From: Mesorhizobium sp. M7A.F.Ca.US.008.03.1.1
GTDB lineage: Bacteria > Pseudomonadota > Alphaproteobacteria > Rhizobiales > Rhizobiaceae
Reading direction: 5' to 3'
NCBI RefSeq assembly: GCF_003997495.1
Contig: NZ_RZRU01000006.1
Coordinates: 1-64,000, forward strand
Length of the DNA stretch: 64,000 nucleotides
In this document: piece after piece, positions 24,906 to 34,460 of the stretch
Layout of the letters: each line of letters opens with the position of its first letter
How positions within the stretch are numbered: position 1 is the stretch's first letter
Notes under the pieces: model-generated
What the model was told of the DNA's origin: nothing
The model's input: only the letters and a program-made list of their open reading frames with translations
Database searches by the model: none
Translations under genes and position numbers: made by a program

Positions 24906-25183
24906 TAAGATGCGCGACTTCTCCTGACGGGTCGCCTCCCAAATCGGCTACCATAGCGGGGAATATTGGCGGCGGCAGATTATGGCTGACGCTTGGATGC
25001 GACACATAGCTGTTTGTTGAAAGTCAGTGATGCTGGGCAGGTAGAGCACTTTCCGGCAATGGTGTTTGAACCCGGGGAGACGGACGACACCGATCTTGCA
25101 CTCGCTAACGCTGAGCGAATTTTTCGTGGCAAAAGTTGAGCGACAAACGGCTCCCGTCACCATCACCTCAGTTGGGTCAGGCG

Positions 25184-28100
25184 CTATCCCGAATGGATTG
25201 CGTTTTCTGAAACACGTTGATTTCCGTACAAATCGGTTTCAGCGATTTCAGCCCAACCACGATCAAAGGTGAAATGCCCGGCCCGCCCGACCGGATTTTG
25301 TATTTTGACTATCCGCGAGCGCTGTCTGAGCCCGGCCTCCTCGACAACGTAGAGCCAATATTGATCCTGCGCGCGGCGAGCAAACTCGAACTGCGCCGGC
25401 GAGAGACCTACTGGACGATCAGCCAGGGTCCCTTTCATAGCCTTGATTTCAACCCACCGTTCCGGTTCTCCGGCCGCATCGTTCTCAACGAGGTCAAAAC
25501 CTTTGTTTCCCTGGGGGGTTCTCTGCAATCTCGGCTCACGTTCGATAACCAGCTCTATAGCTTTTGCCTCGAGAGCCATTCGGGCCGATTGATCAAGTCC
25601 GTCGGGATCTTCGTCGTCACTCTCGTGATGCACCGCTACGTAAGATATAAATTCCCGTTCACCGTTGGTGGTATTTTTCCTAGGGCCTTGGCCATTCCCT
25701 GGTCTTCCGCCACCTTCCGCTTGACGTTCGCCGCTTCCGTTGCCGTCCTTATTGCTGCTGCCGTCTTGTTGAGAGGCGGACCGACCGCCTTTCTCACCTT
25801 CTTTATCAAACTCTTGCTGGACGGCGTCTTCGCGGTTAGCAACTACCGTTGAGGCCGACTCCTTAGAAGCGCCGTGAGCATCCGATTCCGAATTTGGGCT
25901 TTCCGAGTCAGTGCCAGTTTCGATTTCCAAACGAGCTTGAAGATTGGCAAGACTGGTTATTCCGAGCTTTTTCAACAAGTCCAGAACTTCCGGGTCAATA
26001 CCGACTTCTCGAGCGAGCGCTTCAACCAATGGTGGCTTAAAAAGAATTTTTGCTTGAAGGACCGGATTAGGTTTCCAATCAAGTGCTTCAAAATTGACAG
26101 CAGATGGGACGACAAGGGAACCATCGGAGTGAGGAATCCAAGGAGTCTCGTTGAGGAGGCGGACAAACGCTGCATCGATAGGCGCCGAAAAGTCCTGGAA
26201 ATAGAACCAGCGGTAAGTCGTGCTGAAAACTGCAGCACCACGGCGTTCGAGAAGGTCGCCGAGCGCTTCCCATAGCAATCGCGCCCGCTTTCGCTTCTCC
26301 AGAATGTCCAGTTTGGGCAGTAAGCCTATCACACTTTGGAGTCCGCGCAGTGTCACGTCCTCCCTCGTACTTTCGCGCGTCATTTTTTCCTGACCAGAGG
26401 CGCGACGGATTTCCGCTAGTCGTTCGTTCGAAAGCTCCATCGTTGCAGGCATAGGGCAAAGGTATCGTGTCGCCCCACTCGCCTCGAGGAGCTCTCGAAC
26501 GGACTCGCCTCGTAGGCAGTCCAAGGAGTCGTCAACAAGAGAAATGCCGCTGATCCCGGCAAGCAGCAATGAGAGCCGTTCCGTAGCAATGTAGACTTGG
26601 CCGGGTTTAGCTACGAATTGTTTTCCGGAGCCGGCGTCTACCACCACCACGAAATTCGTATCTCGCAACGCGCTCAGAAGCTTTTCGCGTTGGACCTTGG
26701 AGTCGGTGCCAAACGCCGTCAGTATCCGATCTATGTCGGCAGCATATGTGCCAAGCTTGACTGACTTTTCTCGATAGGGCGGCAGAACGTTTCGGATTAC
26801 GTCATCGACAGGGTCAGGCTCAGTCAAGCCCAGCGATTGGAGGAACGGCCGCACCGGCTCGTGGCTGAAGAGTGTACGTTTTACGGTCGGAAAGGCCGTT
26901 GCTGCGGTCCCTGGCAGGAAAGCCTGCACGAGACCGTGTAGGTAGGGCGGCACATGGGAGCCATCCTGGAGCCGAACCAGTGACAATTCCCGAATACGCG
27001 ATTGACGAAGTAGCGCGGGTTGAGCCGCTAGATATGAATAAAGTCCGGCAATCCAGTCGTCAGATTGGCGTTCTAAGAATGACGCGGCCATACGAGGTAT
27101 AAGGCCTTCAGGCGTAAGCTCGACGATCTCAAGCTCTTTCATGAGGTATTGTCGTAACGCGGGTGTCCTGTCGGATGTGATGTCACCACTTAGCCAAGCG
27201 ATTGGCCCTTTAGCACCCAACAGCGCGCCTAGTTGCTCTCGATCAAGCAGCTCGCGCAGGTCTTGCGTTCGGGAAAGCCGGGCGTTGTTCGCGGAGACGT
27301 GTCCACCAGCTGCGCAGGGGAGTAGTGCTTCGGACTTAAGGGCTTGGTTGACAGCATCCAGAACAGGTCCAAAAAGATGCCCTTTCAGCTTTTCGCGATC
27401 CAGGGGTAAACATTGCAGAGCGTCAACATCTAGCAGCCCTTCGTCGCGAAGCCAGCAAAGCGCCTCAATAAGCAACTGGCCTGTCTCGGTAACCAGATAG
27501 CGATTCCAATCATCATCAAGCGGTATGTTGTCTCGGCTGGGTGTCGTTCGATACGGACCTTGGACGAGGAAACCGACGTACGTAGGCAGGACGGTAGGAA
27601 AGAATACCACCAACGGCTCGGCCGCGACGGGACGCAGCGACCAAACCCCATCTTCTCGAGGGACGAGGCGGAACGCGACCTCCACATGGCCAACGGGCTG
27701 GTCCCCATGAGTGACCTCCCGTTGAAACAGGAGCCAATGTTCCTCAACGTCGGGTTGCCCCACCTCCTCGCCGAGAATTGTCACGCGCCGAACTCCGTCG
27801 CGCAGCAACTCCGGCGCACTTCGTACGTACAGGCCTTTGATTTCTCCGGCGTCCCACGCAAGCTCTTCAACATGCCGGAGAAACAAGAGCGTTCGCGGTC
27901 CTAGCTGCCGAAGCCCGTCCGCGATTTCACTGTGCGCCGTGTTGTCATCAGGCTTGAACGGCAGCATGAACACCGTCTCATCGGGTCCACGCTGGATTGG
28001 CTCCGCCGAGCGCGGCCAGACGTAGCTTTCAATGGCAAATGCCTCGTCGCCAGAATGAACCTCCGGCCGTCCTGTGAACGCGTAGACTGACTTGAAGCCT

Positions 28101-28417
28101 ATGCCGAAACGACCGATCGCTGTAACGTCTTTGGTACTCTGATCGATACCGCATATTCCGACTACATCATCGGCGTCGAATGGCTGGCCGAAATGTGAGA
28201 CTAGGAGCGCGTTCGTATCGAGTCGAAAACGCACTGAACGGTCCCCTGCCCAGTCTTTTCGGCGACGCAAGGCATCCTCGGCGTTCTGTAGAAGCTCAAA
28301 GATAAAATGCGTGCGCTTGTCGTACCGATCTTCAAGCAGACGCTTACCAATCCGCCCAATGTCGGTCCCATAGCGTCGCTCGTTTTCGGCCTTGAGGGCA
28401 TCATAGTCCTGAGGCAC
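25184..28417 (-). CDS. Sacsin/Hsp90-like ATPase fused to DUF3883 (NOV_C) nuclease-like domain
   Basis: A 1077-residue protein. Residues about 15-250 carry a GHKL/Hsp90-like ATPase of the sacsin type: FELLQNAEDALRRR with Asn45 as N-box, DADDVVGICGIDQSTKD and GRFGIGFKSVYAF as the G boxes. The C-terminal 120 residues are DUF3883 (NOV_C) with GFDLVENDAAGEPERWVEIK, the D...ExK signature of the PD-(D/E)XK nuclease superfamily. An acidic low-complexity linker (Glu/Ser/Gly-rich, including SASQQDGSSNKDGNGSGE) joins the two parts. The same pairing of Hsp90-like ATPase and NOV_C occurs in the plant NO VEIN protein. It is the last gene of the four-gene minus operon, three bases after the UvrD gene stop. 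Its role as an effector or chaperone-like sensor is not established. Confidence 0.85.
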   Translation of the reverse strand: MPQDYDALKAENERRYGTDIGRIGKRLLEDRYDKRTHFIFELLQNAEDALRRRKDWAGDRSVRFRLDTNALLVSHFGQPFDADDVVGICGIDQSTKDVTAIGRFGIGFKSVYAFTGRPEVHSGDEAFAIESYVWPRSAEPIQRGPDETVFMLPFKPDDNTAHSEIADGLRQLGPRTLLFLRHVEELAWDAGEIKGLYVRSAPELLRDGVRRVTILGEEVGQPDVEEHWLLFQREVTHGDQPVGHVEVAFRLVPREDGVWSLRPVAAEPLVVFFPTVLPTYVGFLVQGPYRTTPSRDNIPLDDDWNRYLVTETGQLLIEALCWLRDEGLLDVDALQCLPLDREKLKGHLFGPVLDAVNQALKSEALLPCAAGGHVSANNARLSRTQDLRELLDREQLGALLGAKGPIAWLSGDITSDRTPALRQYLMKELEIVELTPEGLIPRMAASFLERQSDDWIAGLYSYLAAQPALLRQSRIRELSLVRLQDGSHVPPYLHGLVQAFLPGTAATAFPTVKRTLFSHEPVRPFLQSLGLTEPDPVDDVIRNVLPPYREKSVKLGTYAADIDRILTAFGTDSKVQREKLLSALRDTNFVVVVDAGSGKQFVAKPGQVYIATERLSLLLAGISGISLVDDSLDCLRGESVRELLEASGATRYLCPMPATMELSNERLAEIRRASGQEKMTRESTREDVTLRGLQSVIGLLPKLDILEKRKRARLLWEALGDLLERRGAAVFSTTYRWFYFQDFSAPIDAAFVRLLNETPWIPHSDGSLVVPSAVNFEALDWKPNPVLQAKILFKPPLVEALAREVGIDPEVLDLLKKLGITSLANLQARLEIETGTDSESPNSESDAHGASKESASTVVANREDAVQQEFDKEGEKGGRSASQQDGSSNKDGNGSGERQAEGGGRPGNGQGPRKNTTNGEREFISYVAVHHESDDEDPDGLDQSARMALEAKAIELVIEREPRLQRTPQGNKGFDLVENDAAGEPERWVEIKAMKGTLADRPVGLSPAQFEFARRAQDQYWLYVVEEAGLRQRSRIVKIQNPVGRAGHFTFDRGWAEIAETDLYGNQRVSENAIHSG

Positions 28418-28420
28418 CGC

Positions 28421-31192
28421 TTAGCCCTTTGCAACGTTGGTGTTTACCGCCGTGCTGGCGGTGCAGAGGCGCGTAAAATCGCAACCGGAACATTTGGTCT
28501 GGCTGGGGTTTGGCTGAAAATCATTGGCGCGAAGCGCCGCAGCTGTATCCTGCACGCGTGCGATCACATCTGCTATCAGATCCTCGTCAACCGCCCTGGG
28601 ACGACGTGTTTGGGTGTCGAGTTCGTAGGTCTCAACAAAGTCGGCGTTGCGGCCAGTGAGTTCCTTGTAACCCAGCGCATAGATATGCAGTTGCGCTTCA
28701 GTGAGTTCTTCAGCCTGAGCCCGTTGCGTCGACTTCAGGTCGACGATTGCCACCTCATTTGTGTCACGCCGCCGCACCAGATCGATACGTCCGGCAACGG
28801 TAACCCCGTTTTCTAAGGCGACTTCGATTGCTTTCTCGCTGTGCTCAAGTTTGTCAAACTCGGAGTGGCGGGCAGTAATGTAGCTCGCAACGGTTCGTTT
28901 CGCTGATTGCCGCATCGTATCGGCCAGGGCAGGATAGGCGTAAGGCAAACGCAAGTGACGATCCACCAATGCGTCGGCGTCGCTCGGATTGAAAGTTTCG
29001 CCTGCTATTGCTCGAGCGTGCAGTTCGGCTAAGGCATCGTGGAGCGACTTGCCGTAACCTAGCGCCTCCGCGAGAGGAGCATTGAACCCGTAGAGGGTGC
29101 GCATCTTAAATTGGTACGGACACTCGAAAAAGTAGCGCATGTCCGAAAAGGTCAAATTGACGTTAGCAATCGAAGTCTTTGCGCGCGGTTCACCGCGCTC
29201 CCGCGCGTCGAATGTTTGGCGCAAGCGCTTCACGTAGCGCGACTCGAGGACGTTGTGCCAGAGATCGGACGGACGGACGTATAAGGTGCTCCCCGGCGTC
29301 GGAGCGGTCGTCAGGTGAAGATGCTTCTGACTTCGCGTTACGGCTACATAGAAGAGCCGACGTTCATCTTCGGGCGCGTTCGCAAAGCGGTTCTGGCTAC
29401 CAATGCAGCGATCCGGAATCAGGTGCCAGATTGTTCGTCCACCACGCTTGGATGCCGGGAAGCGATTACGCACAAGCTGAGGCACAAACACGACAGGCCA
29501 TTGAAGGCCCTTAGCCCGGTGGATGGTCAGTATTTGCACGGCATCGGGCGAGACAAATCTCTCGTCCTGCCCAGACGATTCACCATAGGCGCCTTCGGCC
29601 TGATGACGGAGAAACGCCGCAAATGACTCGTATTTTGCAACAGGGCGCGAATGGAAATAGATAGCTTCAAAGTCCGAGATGGCTTGGCTGAACTTCGCCA
29701 GATTGTAAAAGGTTACCTCCCCGCGCCCGCCCGGGATGATCTCTTCTCGCAGCCCAATACGCTCGAGAAAACCTATGAACTGACGTTGGATATTGTAAAC
29801 TGAGAACCGCACAGAATTGTCTTCGACGGCCATGCGTTCGCGGGTCGCGACCGCTTCGTCCACCGCCTTGGCTATCGCCTCTTCCGGAATACCGAGATCG
29901 GCACTGCGCCACGCCGCGATGACGGTATCGCGATCCGCTTCGCCAGCCATAAGATAGAAGAGCTGCCGCGCAGCCTCCGCTTCCAATGCATCGAAGAGGG
30001 TACTCATTCCTACCGAAACAAAAGGAATGCCGGCTTTCCGAAGCGCCTGTCGAATGGGGTCTGCCATTCGATTGATCCGCACAAGCACTGCCATATCCGA
30101 CCAAGAGATCGGTCGCTCGCCCGAGCCTTCTTTGATCAAGCTGCCCCGTAGAGCCTTACAGGTGTCTGCAATGTATGCGGCCTCCTCATCGGGCGAACCC
30201 AATTGAAGCGCGACTATGTCGCCCGCTTCGTATTCCTGAACCTCAGCAGAGCGCATCATTTTCGGCAATCGGTCCGGGTTCTTCTCGATCACTAGTCGAG
30301 CCACGTCCGAGATACCAACTGTTGAACGGAAATTATCTTCCAGGCGGATCGTCTCACACACTGGATAACGCGCTGCAAAGTTCAGAATGTTGGAAACATC
30401 GCTCCCTCTGAACTGGAAAATGGTCTGGTCGTCGTCGCCGACCACTCGGATCGATGAACCGAGCGAATGAAGCTCTTGGACAAGGCTCTCCTGAATCGGG
30501 TTGACATCCTGATACTCGTCCACAATGACGACCCGTAGCCGATTGCGGACCCGCTCGCGCAATGCAGGGATCGACCGCAACGCCTCGACCGCCTCCTTCA
30601 AAATTGAGGAATAGTCAAAGTACCCCTTTTCCCTAAGAAGCTGCTCGTACTCGACCAACCCCTGGCCAATGCTCGCCCCCGCCAACCTCGCCCAATCGAC
30701 AGTAGACTCGCGCAGAATGGACAGCGCGTCGATGTACAGCTTAGTGTCGACGTAACGCTTTAACGGAGTACCGTTGAGAAGCGAAGTCGCGTTGAGCCCG
30801 CTGCGTGCCGCATAGCGGTTGACGAAAAGAACCTGCTGAACCTCGTTTAACACCTCATACTTGAGAAACTCTGGAACCTCGGTTCGCAGAAGATCGAGGC
30901 AGAATCCATGAATCGTGCCGATATACATGTCGGCCATGCCGACAAGTTCCGGTTGGTCCTCTCGGCATCGTTCGATGATCCGGTGTTTAAGCTCTGCCGC
31001 AGCCTTTTCGGTGAACGTAAACGCAACGACGTTGCGAGGCAGCAAGCCCTCGCCGCCCTTGTCAGCTGGTAGCAGAAGCCGCGCTATATGGCGCGCCACA
31101 ACCTCGGTTTTCCCCGAGCCCGCGCATGCGATAAGTTGGAGATTAGCGCCGGCATGCGCTACAGCGGCGTCCTGCGCAGCGGTCAAAGCCAT
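28421..31192 (-). CDS. UvrD/Rep-family helicase with C-terminal Fe-S PD-(D/E)XK nuclease
   Basis: A 923-residue superfamily 1A helicase. Motif I is CAGSGKTEVVARH (residues 23-35), motif II VVIVDEYQDVNPIQE, motif III VVGDDDQTIFQFRG, motif V ILTIHRAKGLQWPVVFVP and motif VI RLFYVAVTRSQKHL. The C-terminal 250 residues hold a RecB/AddB/Cas4-like nuclease with VAGRIDLVRRRD and IVDLKSTQRAQ (D...DxK), and four cysteines in the AddB/Cas4 iron-sulfur order: one in YFFECPYQFK and three in CSGCDFTRLC. Helicase and nuclease in one chain suggest processive DNA degradation. The gene lies 124 bp after the restriction-subunit gene and three bases before the sacsin-like gene, within one operon. Confidence 0.9.
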   Translation of the reverse strand: MALTAAQDAAVAHAGANLQLIACAGSGKTEVVARHIARLLLPADKGGEGLLPRNVVAFTFTEKAAAELKHRIIERCREDQPELVGMADMYIGTIHGFCLDLLRTEVPEFLKYEVLNEVQQVLFVNRYAARSGLNATSLLNGTPLKRYVDTKLYIDALSILRESTVDWARLAGASIGQGLVEYEQLLREKGYFDYSSILKEAVEALRSIPALRERVRNRLRVVIVDEYQDVNPIQESLVQELHSLGSSIRVVGDDDQTIFQFRGSDVSNILNFAARYPVCETIRLEDNFRSTVGISDVARLVIEKNPDRLPKMMRSAEVQEYEAGDIVALQLGSPDEEAAYIADTCKALRGSLIKEGSGERPISWSDMAVLVRINRMADPIRQALRKAGIPFVSVGMSTLFDALEAEAARQLFYLMAGEADRDTVIAAWRSADLGIPEEAIAKAVDEAVATRERMAVEDNSVRFSVYNIQRQFIGFLERIGLREEIIPGGRGEVTFYNLAKFSQAISDFEAIYFHSRPVAKYESFAAFLRHQAEGAYGESSGQDERFVSPDAVQILTIHRAKGLQWPVVFVPQLVRNRFPASKRGGRTIWHLIPDRCIGSQNRFANAPEDERRLFYVAVTRSQKHLHLTTAPTPGSTLYVRPSDLWHNVLESRYVKRLRQTFDARERGEPRAKTSIANVNLTFSDMRYFFECPYQFKMRTLYGFNAPLAEALGYGKSLHDALAELHARAIAGETFNPSDADALVDRHLRLPYAYPALADTMRQSAKRTVASYITARHSEFDKLEHSEKAIEVALENGVTVAGRIDLVRRRDTNEVAIVDLKSTQRAQAEELTEAQLHIYALGYKELTGRNADFVETYELDTQTRRPRAVDEDLIADVIARVQDTAAALRANDFQPNPSQTKCSGCDFTRLCTASTAVNTNVAKG

Positions 31193-31316
31193 AGGATCGC
31201 GCCCGCTGGTCCAGAGTAAAACATTATGCCGCCCCCTTTGCCCGACTCAACGCACTCAAGTCATCGCACTACTTTAATCCATTGTCCGCGAAGGATAGCC
31301 CGCCCAGAGGGAGAGA

Positions 31317-34300
31317 CTATGTCAACTCGAACACACCTTCGTCCCAAGCGGCCTGCGTAAATGCGTTGAGCGTCAAGCCAAGTCGCCCCGGTTCAGTGAC
31401 AAGGATGTAATGCCATGTCCCATGCTGACCAAGCCGGTTTACTGCCTTGACCCATCGATCTGCGGCCTTAGCCTTTGCATCCGCATTGTCGGTCATTTGT
31501 CCTTTGATCTCGACAATTATATTCTGGTCCGTGTCAGTCACGACGACAAAGTCTGGAATATAACGAGCCGGTAAACCGTTGCGTCGGTAACGAATATAAA
31601 AACCAAGACGCTCGTTCTTGACCCATCTTTTGACACCCGCATGCGTATCCAGAACAACGCCCGCTATTTGCTCCCATTTTTGGGTATCGGCAACCATTGC
31701 ATTTAGATGACAGCGATTTGCAACTTGAATAGGTTTGATCGTGGGGAAATCTATATGATCGGTACCGCCTTGCCCAGCAGCGCCGTGCGGAACAATAGCG
31801 ACCTCGCTAACAGAAGTGGTGGTGCCCTTCTTGATCGCGTCGAACATCGCGCTGACGGCCGCTTGGACATATTGGCCGACCAGCAACACGTCGCAGGGCT
31901 GACTATCTCCTAACAGCACCAGCTTCTCCGCCAGGAATCGCTTAACAGCGAAAGCAACACGAGGGAAAAGCTGCTGCATTGGAACTGCGTCTGCCCCGTT
32001 GTCCTCGACCCATCTGACACAGATTTCGCGAGCGAGGCGGAAGGCAACTTGCTGATCGCGGAACAAGGTGCGCCACTCCTTTAGTGAAAGGACAGGCTTT
32101 TCCCCCGGATTATATCGACCAAGCGCGACGTCCGGATTGGTCAACGGCGTCAATTCGACGACTTGCGGGATTCGCGCTGGATCGAGGGTGACCTTTGAGA
32201 CTTGGCTCCAATCGACAGAAACCTCGAGACTACCCGACTGATGATATCCAGCAACAATTGGAAAAGTTATTTCGAATTCCGACTTCTCGGACACCGTATA
32301 AATATGGTTGGGCTCGGGCTGCGGAGGCTGGGGTCCAGCTGGTGCTACCTTGAATGGAACTAACTCAAAGGGAACTCCGAAAACCTTGGCCGTTTCTTCA
32401 GCGAACATCTGCGTCTCTTCGTTGAGAGCGTAGCTCTTGCGCCTAAGGGCGCGGCCAACGACCTGCTCGCAAAGCAGCTGCGATCCAAACGGGCGCAGGC
32501 CGACGATATGTGTAACGGTATTTGCGTCCCATCCTTCGGCAAGCATTGCAACTGAGACGATGCTTCGAACGTCCCGCCCAGGCGGAATTCGCTCGTCAGT
32601 CCATTTGAGGGTGCCGTCATTATCGTCAGCGGCAACCTTGTCATTGTGCTTGCGCACCAGTTCTGACCATTCCTCCGGCACCTTGCCGCCGAGCCATTCC
32701 GCCTTGCCGACGGTGTCCAGGATAAAGCGCAGCCGCCGCGTCTCGTCCTTGGTGCCGCCCGCTTCAATATCTTCGATCACCTTTGAATCGACGCGTACGG
32801 TCACCTCCTGACCAGGGGTATTGCGAAACCAAGGCGGCGAGGTACCATAGCTGTCGTTGCCGTTGGCGAGCCAGGAATGAACCTCGCGGGCGACCGCAGT
32901 ATCACGGCACACGACGATGAAGACCGGCGGAACCGGATGCTTCTGCTGCTGCCTTGAGAACCCGTCCCAATCTTGAAATCGCTGGTGCCAATCATTCGCC
33001 AATAAGTTGATTGGAGCGCTGGCGTAATTCATGACCAACTGCGGCGTGATCTCGGTCCCGTAACCATCTTCCTTGGCTTTAGCCTGCACCCATCGCCAAA
33101 TGTTGAAATAGGCAGCCTCGTCAGTACCCGTTGTATCGCGGGCTGGCAGTTGGGGAATCTTCACGAGGCCGGACTCGATGGCGTCAAGGAGGCCAAAGTC
33201 GGAAACGATCCAGGGAAACGGCTTGCCGACTTCGTTGCCAGAGCCCTGAATAAAGAAGGGCGTCGCCGATAAATCGACACAAAGATGGATGCCACGTCGA
33301 CGGCTACCGCCTGCAAGCTTGTTGACCCGATCGAGTCCTTCAATCCAGATCGTCGCCTCACGTTCATTCTTGCTTGCAAGGTCTTTGTCCTCGTCAAGCG
33401 GTTCTTCGGTGGCGGCGTCACCTCGCCGGTAGGCGTGATGCGCCTCGTCGTTGAAAATCAGCCAGTGCGAGCTGCGGCCTTTGCCGCTGCCAAGCTCGCG
33501 GCGGATGCGCTTGAACCATGCGGCGTCGGATTCAAAGTACTTGGTTTCGATTGTTTCGTTGACCTTGCCGGCATTTTTCACCACTTCTACGGGCTCGCCG
33601 GTCTTCACGACCTTGGCGGAGTCGCCGTTGACGCTGTTGGTTTCCTTCTTCGCAAGGCGGTGCCAGTTAGCGATCATCACCTCGCCGCGCCGCAGGTCTT
33701 CCATCCGGTGAACCGGCACCAACTGCCGGGTTCTATAAAGGGACAGATCCCCGAGAGCGGGGTCTAGTTCCTGCAAGCGTTCGCGGATGGTGACGTTGGG
33801 GCAGATGATAAGGATGGTATCCGAGAAGCGATCATCGCGCGGGGATGCAACGCTGTTGAGGATGGACCAGCCGGCTAGCATACCCATGACGGTAGTTTTG
33901 CCCGAGCCGGTCGCCATTTTGCAGGCATGGCGGACAAAGGCGCGAACGCCGGCTGCCTTGGATTCAAGGCCGGGTTCGTCCTTCGGAATTTCGGGCAGAC
34001 CCTTGCGATAGATTTCGGCGGCTTCGGCGAGAAAGGTGATCGTCTCGGCCGCTTCGATCTGAGCGAAGAAAAGCCGCTGCATGCGGTCGCTGCTGTGCCA
34101 GAGTTCCAGAAGCTCCTTTGTAATCTGCGATGCGCCGTCATAGGCGACACCGCCGGAACGGCTGCCCTCCCGCCATTCCTTTACCCGCTCGCGGATGACG
34201 TTGACGATTTCAAGCTCAACCTCCTCGCCCTTCGCATCGTCGAACAGTTCGGCCTGCTTCTTGCCCGTGCGACCGCGCCCGGCGTGTTCGGGGACGCGGT

Positions 34301-34460
34301 AGAAATAGCTGGCGCGGCGACGGCCTTCCGCCTTTAACGGCGGCTTTCCGCGCTCGATGACCCAATGAAAGACAGGTTCGCGGAACGGCGAATTGATGAT
34401 CGGCGAGTCAACCTCGGCGACGGTGATAGGCGGTTCCTGCGGCTGAGCGGCGGCGGGCAT
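31317..34460 (-). CDS. Type III-like restriction subunit (DEAD/DEAH helicase, BPTD_3080-like) with C-terminal nuclease
   Basis: A 1047-residue SF2 helicase-restriction protein. Walker A is ATGSGKTTVMGMLAG (from residue 183), the DEAH box is LIFNDEAHHAYRRGD, and motif VI lies near SQLLCEQVVGRALRRKSY. The end has DFVVVTDTDQNIIVEIKG, a D...ExK nuclease motif. This order matches Res subunits that work with a beta-class adenine methylase. The gene starts at the last base of the methylase stop (TGATG overlap), so the two subunits are translationally coupled. It would translocate on DNA and cut sites not protected by the methylase, although a modification-dependent or phage-specific mode is equally possible. 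Confidence 0.88.
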   Translation of the reverse strand: MPAAAQPQEPPITVAEVDSPIINSPFREPVFHWVIERGKPPLKAEGRRRASYFYRVPEHAGRGRTGKKQAELFDDAKGEEVELEIVNVIRERVKEWREGSRSGGVAYDGASQITKELLELWHSSDRMQRLFFAQIEAAETITFLAEAAEIYRKGLPEIPKDEPGLESKAAGVRAFVRHACKMATGSGKTTVMGMLAGWSILNSVASPRDDRFSDTILIICPNVTIRERLQELDPALGDLSLYRTRQLVPVHRMEDLRRGEVMIANWHRLAKKETNSVNGDSAKVVKTGEPVEVVKNAGKVNETIETKYFESDAAWFKRIRRELGSGKGRSSHWLIFNDEAHHAYRRGDAATEEPLDEDKDLASKNEREATIWIEGLDRVNKLAGGSRRRGIHLCVDLSATPFFIQGSGNEVGKPFPWIVSDFGLLDAIESGLVKIPQLPARDTTGTDEAAYFNIWRWVQAKAKEDGYGTEITPQLVMNYASAPINLLANDWHQRFQDWDGFSRQQQKHPVPPVFIVVCRDTAVAREVHSWLANGNDSYGTSPPWFRNTPGQEVTVRVDSKVIEDIEAGGTKDETRRLRFILDTVGKAEWLGGKVPEEWSELVRKHNDKVAADDNDGTLKWTDERIPPGRDVRSIVSVAMLAEGWDANTVTHIVGLRPFGSQLLCEQVVGRALRRKSYALNEETQMFAEETAKVFGVPFELVPFKVAPAGPQPPQPEPNHIYTVSEKSEFEITFPIVAGYHQSGSLEVSVDWSQVSKVTLDPARIPQVVELTPLTNPDVALGRYNPGEKPVLSLKEWRTLFRDQQVAFRLAREICVRWVEDNGADAVPMQQLFPRVAFAVKRFLAEKLVLLGDSQPCDVLLVGQYVQAAVSAMFDAIKKGTTTSVSEVAIVPHGAAGQGGTDHIDFPTIKPIQVANRCHLNAMVADTQKWEQIAGVVLDTHAGVKRWVKNERLGFYIRYRRNGLPARYIPDFVVVTDTDQNIIVEIKGQMTDNADAKAKAADRWVKAVNRLGQHGTWHYILVTEPGRLGLTLNAFTQAAWDEGVFELT

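Noticed and set aside
24948..25166. 72-codon minus-strand frame between the IS scrap and the sacsin-like gene
   Set aside because: It has no ribosome-binding site, no recognisable content and an atypical composition.
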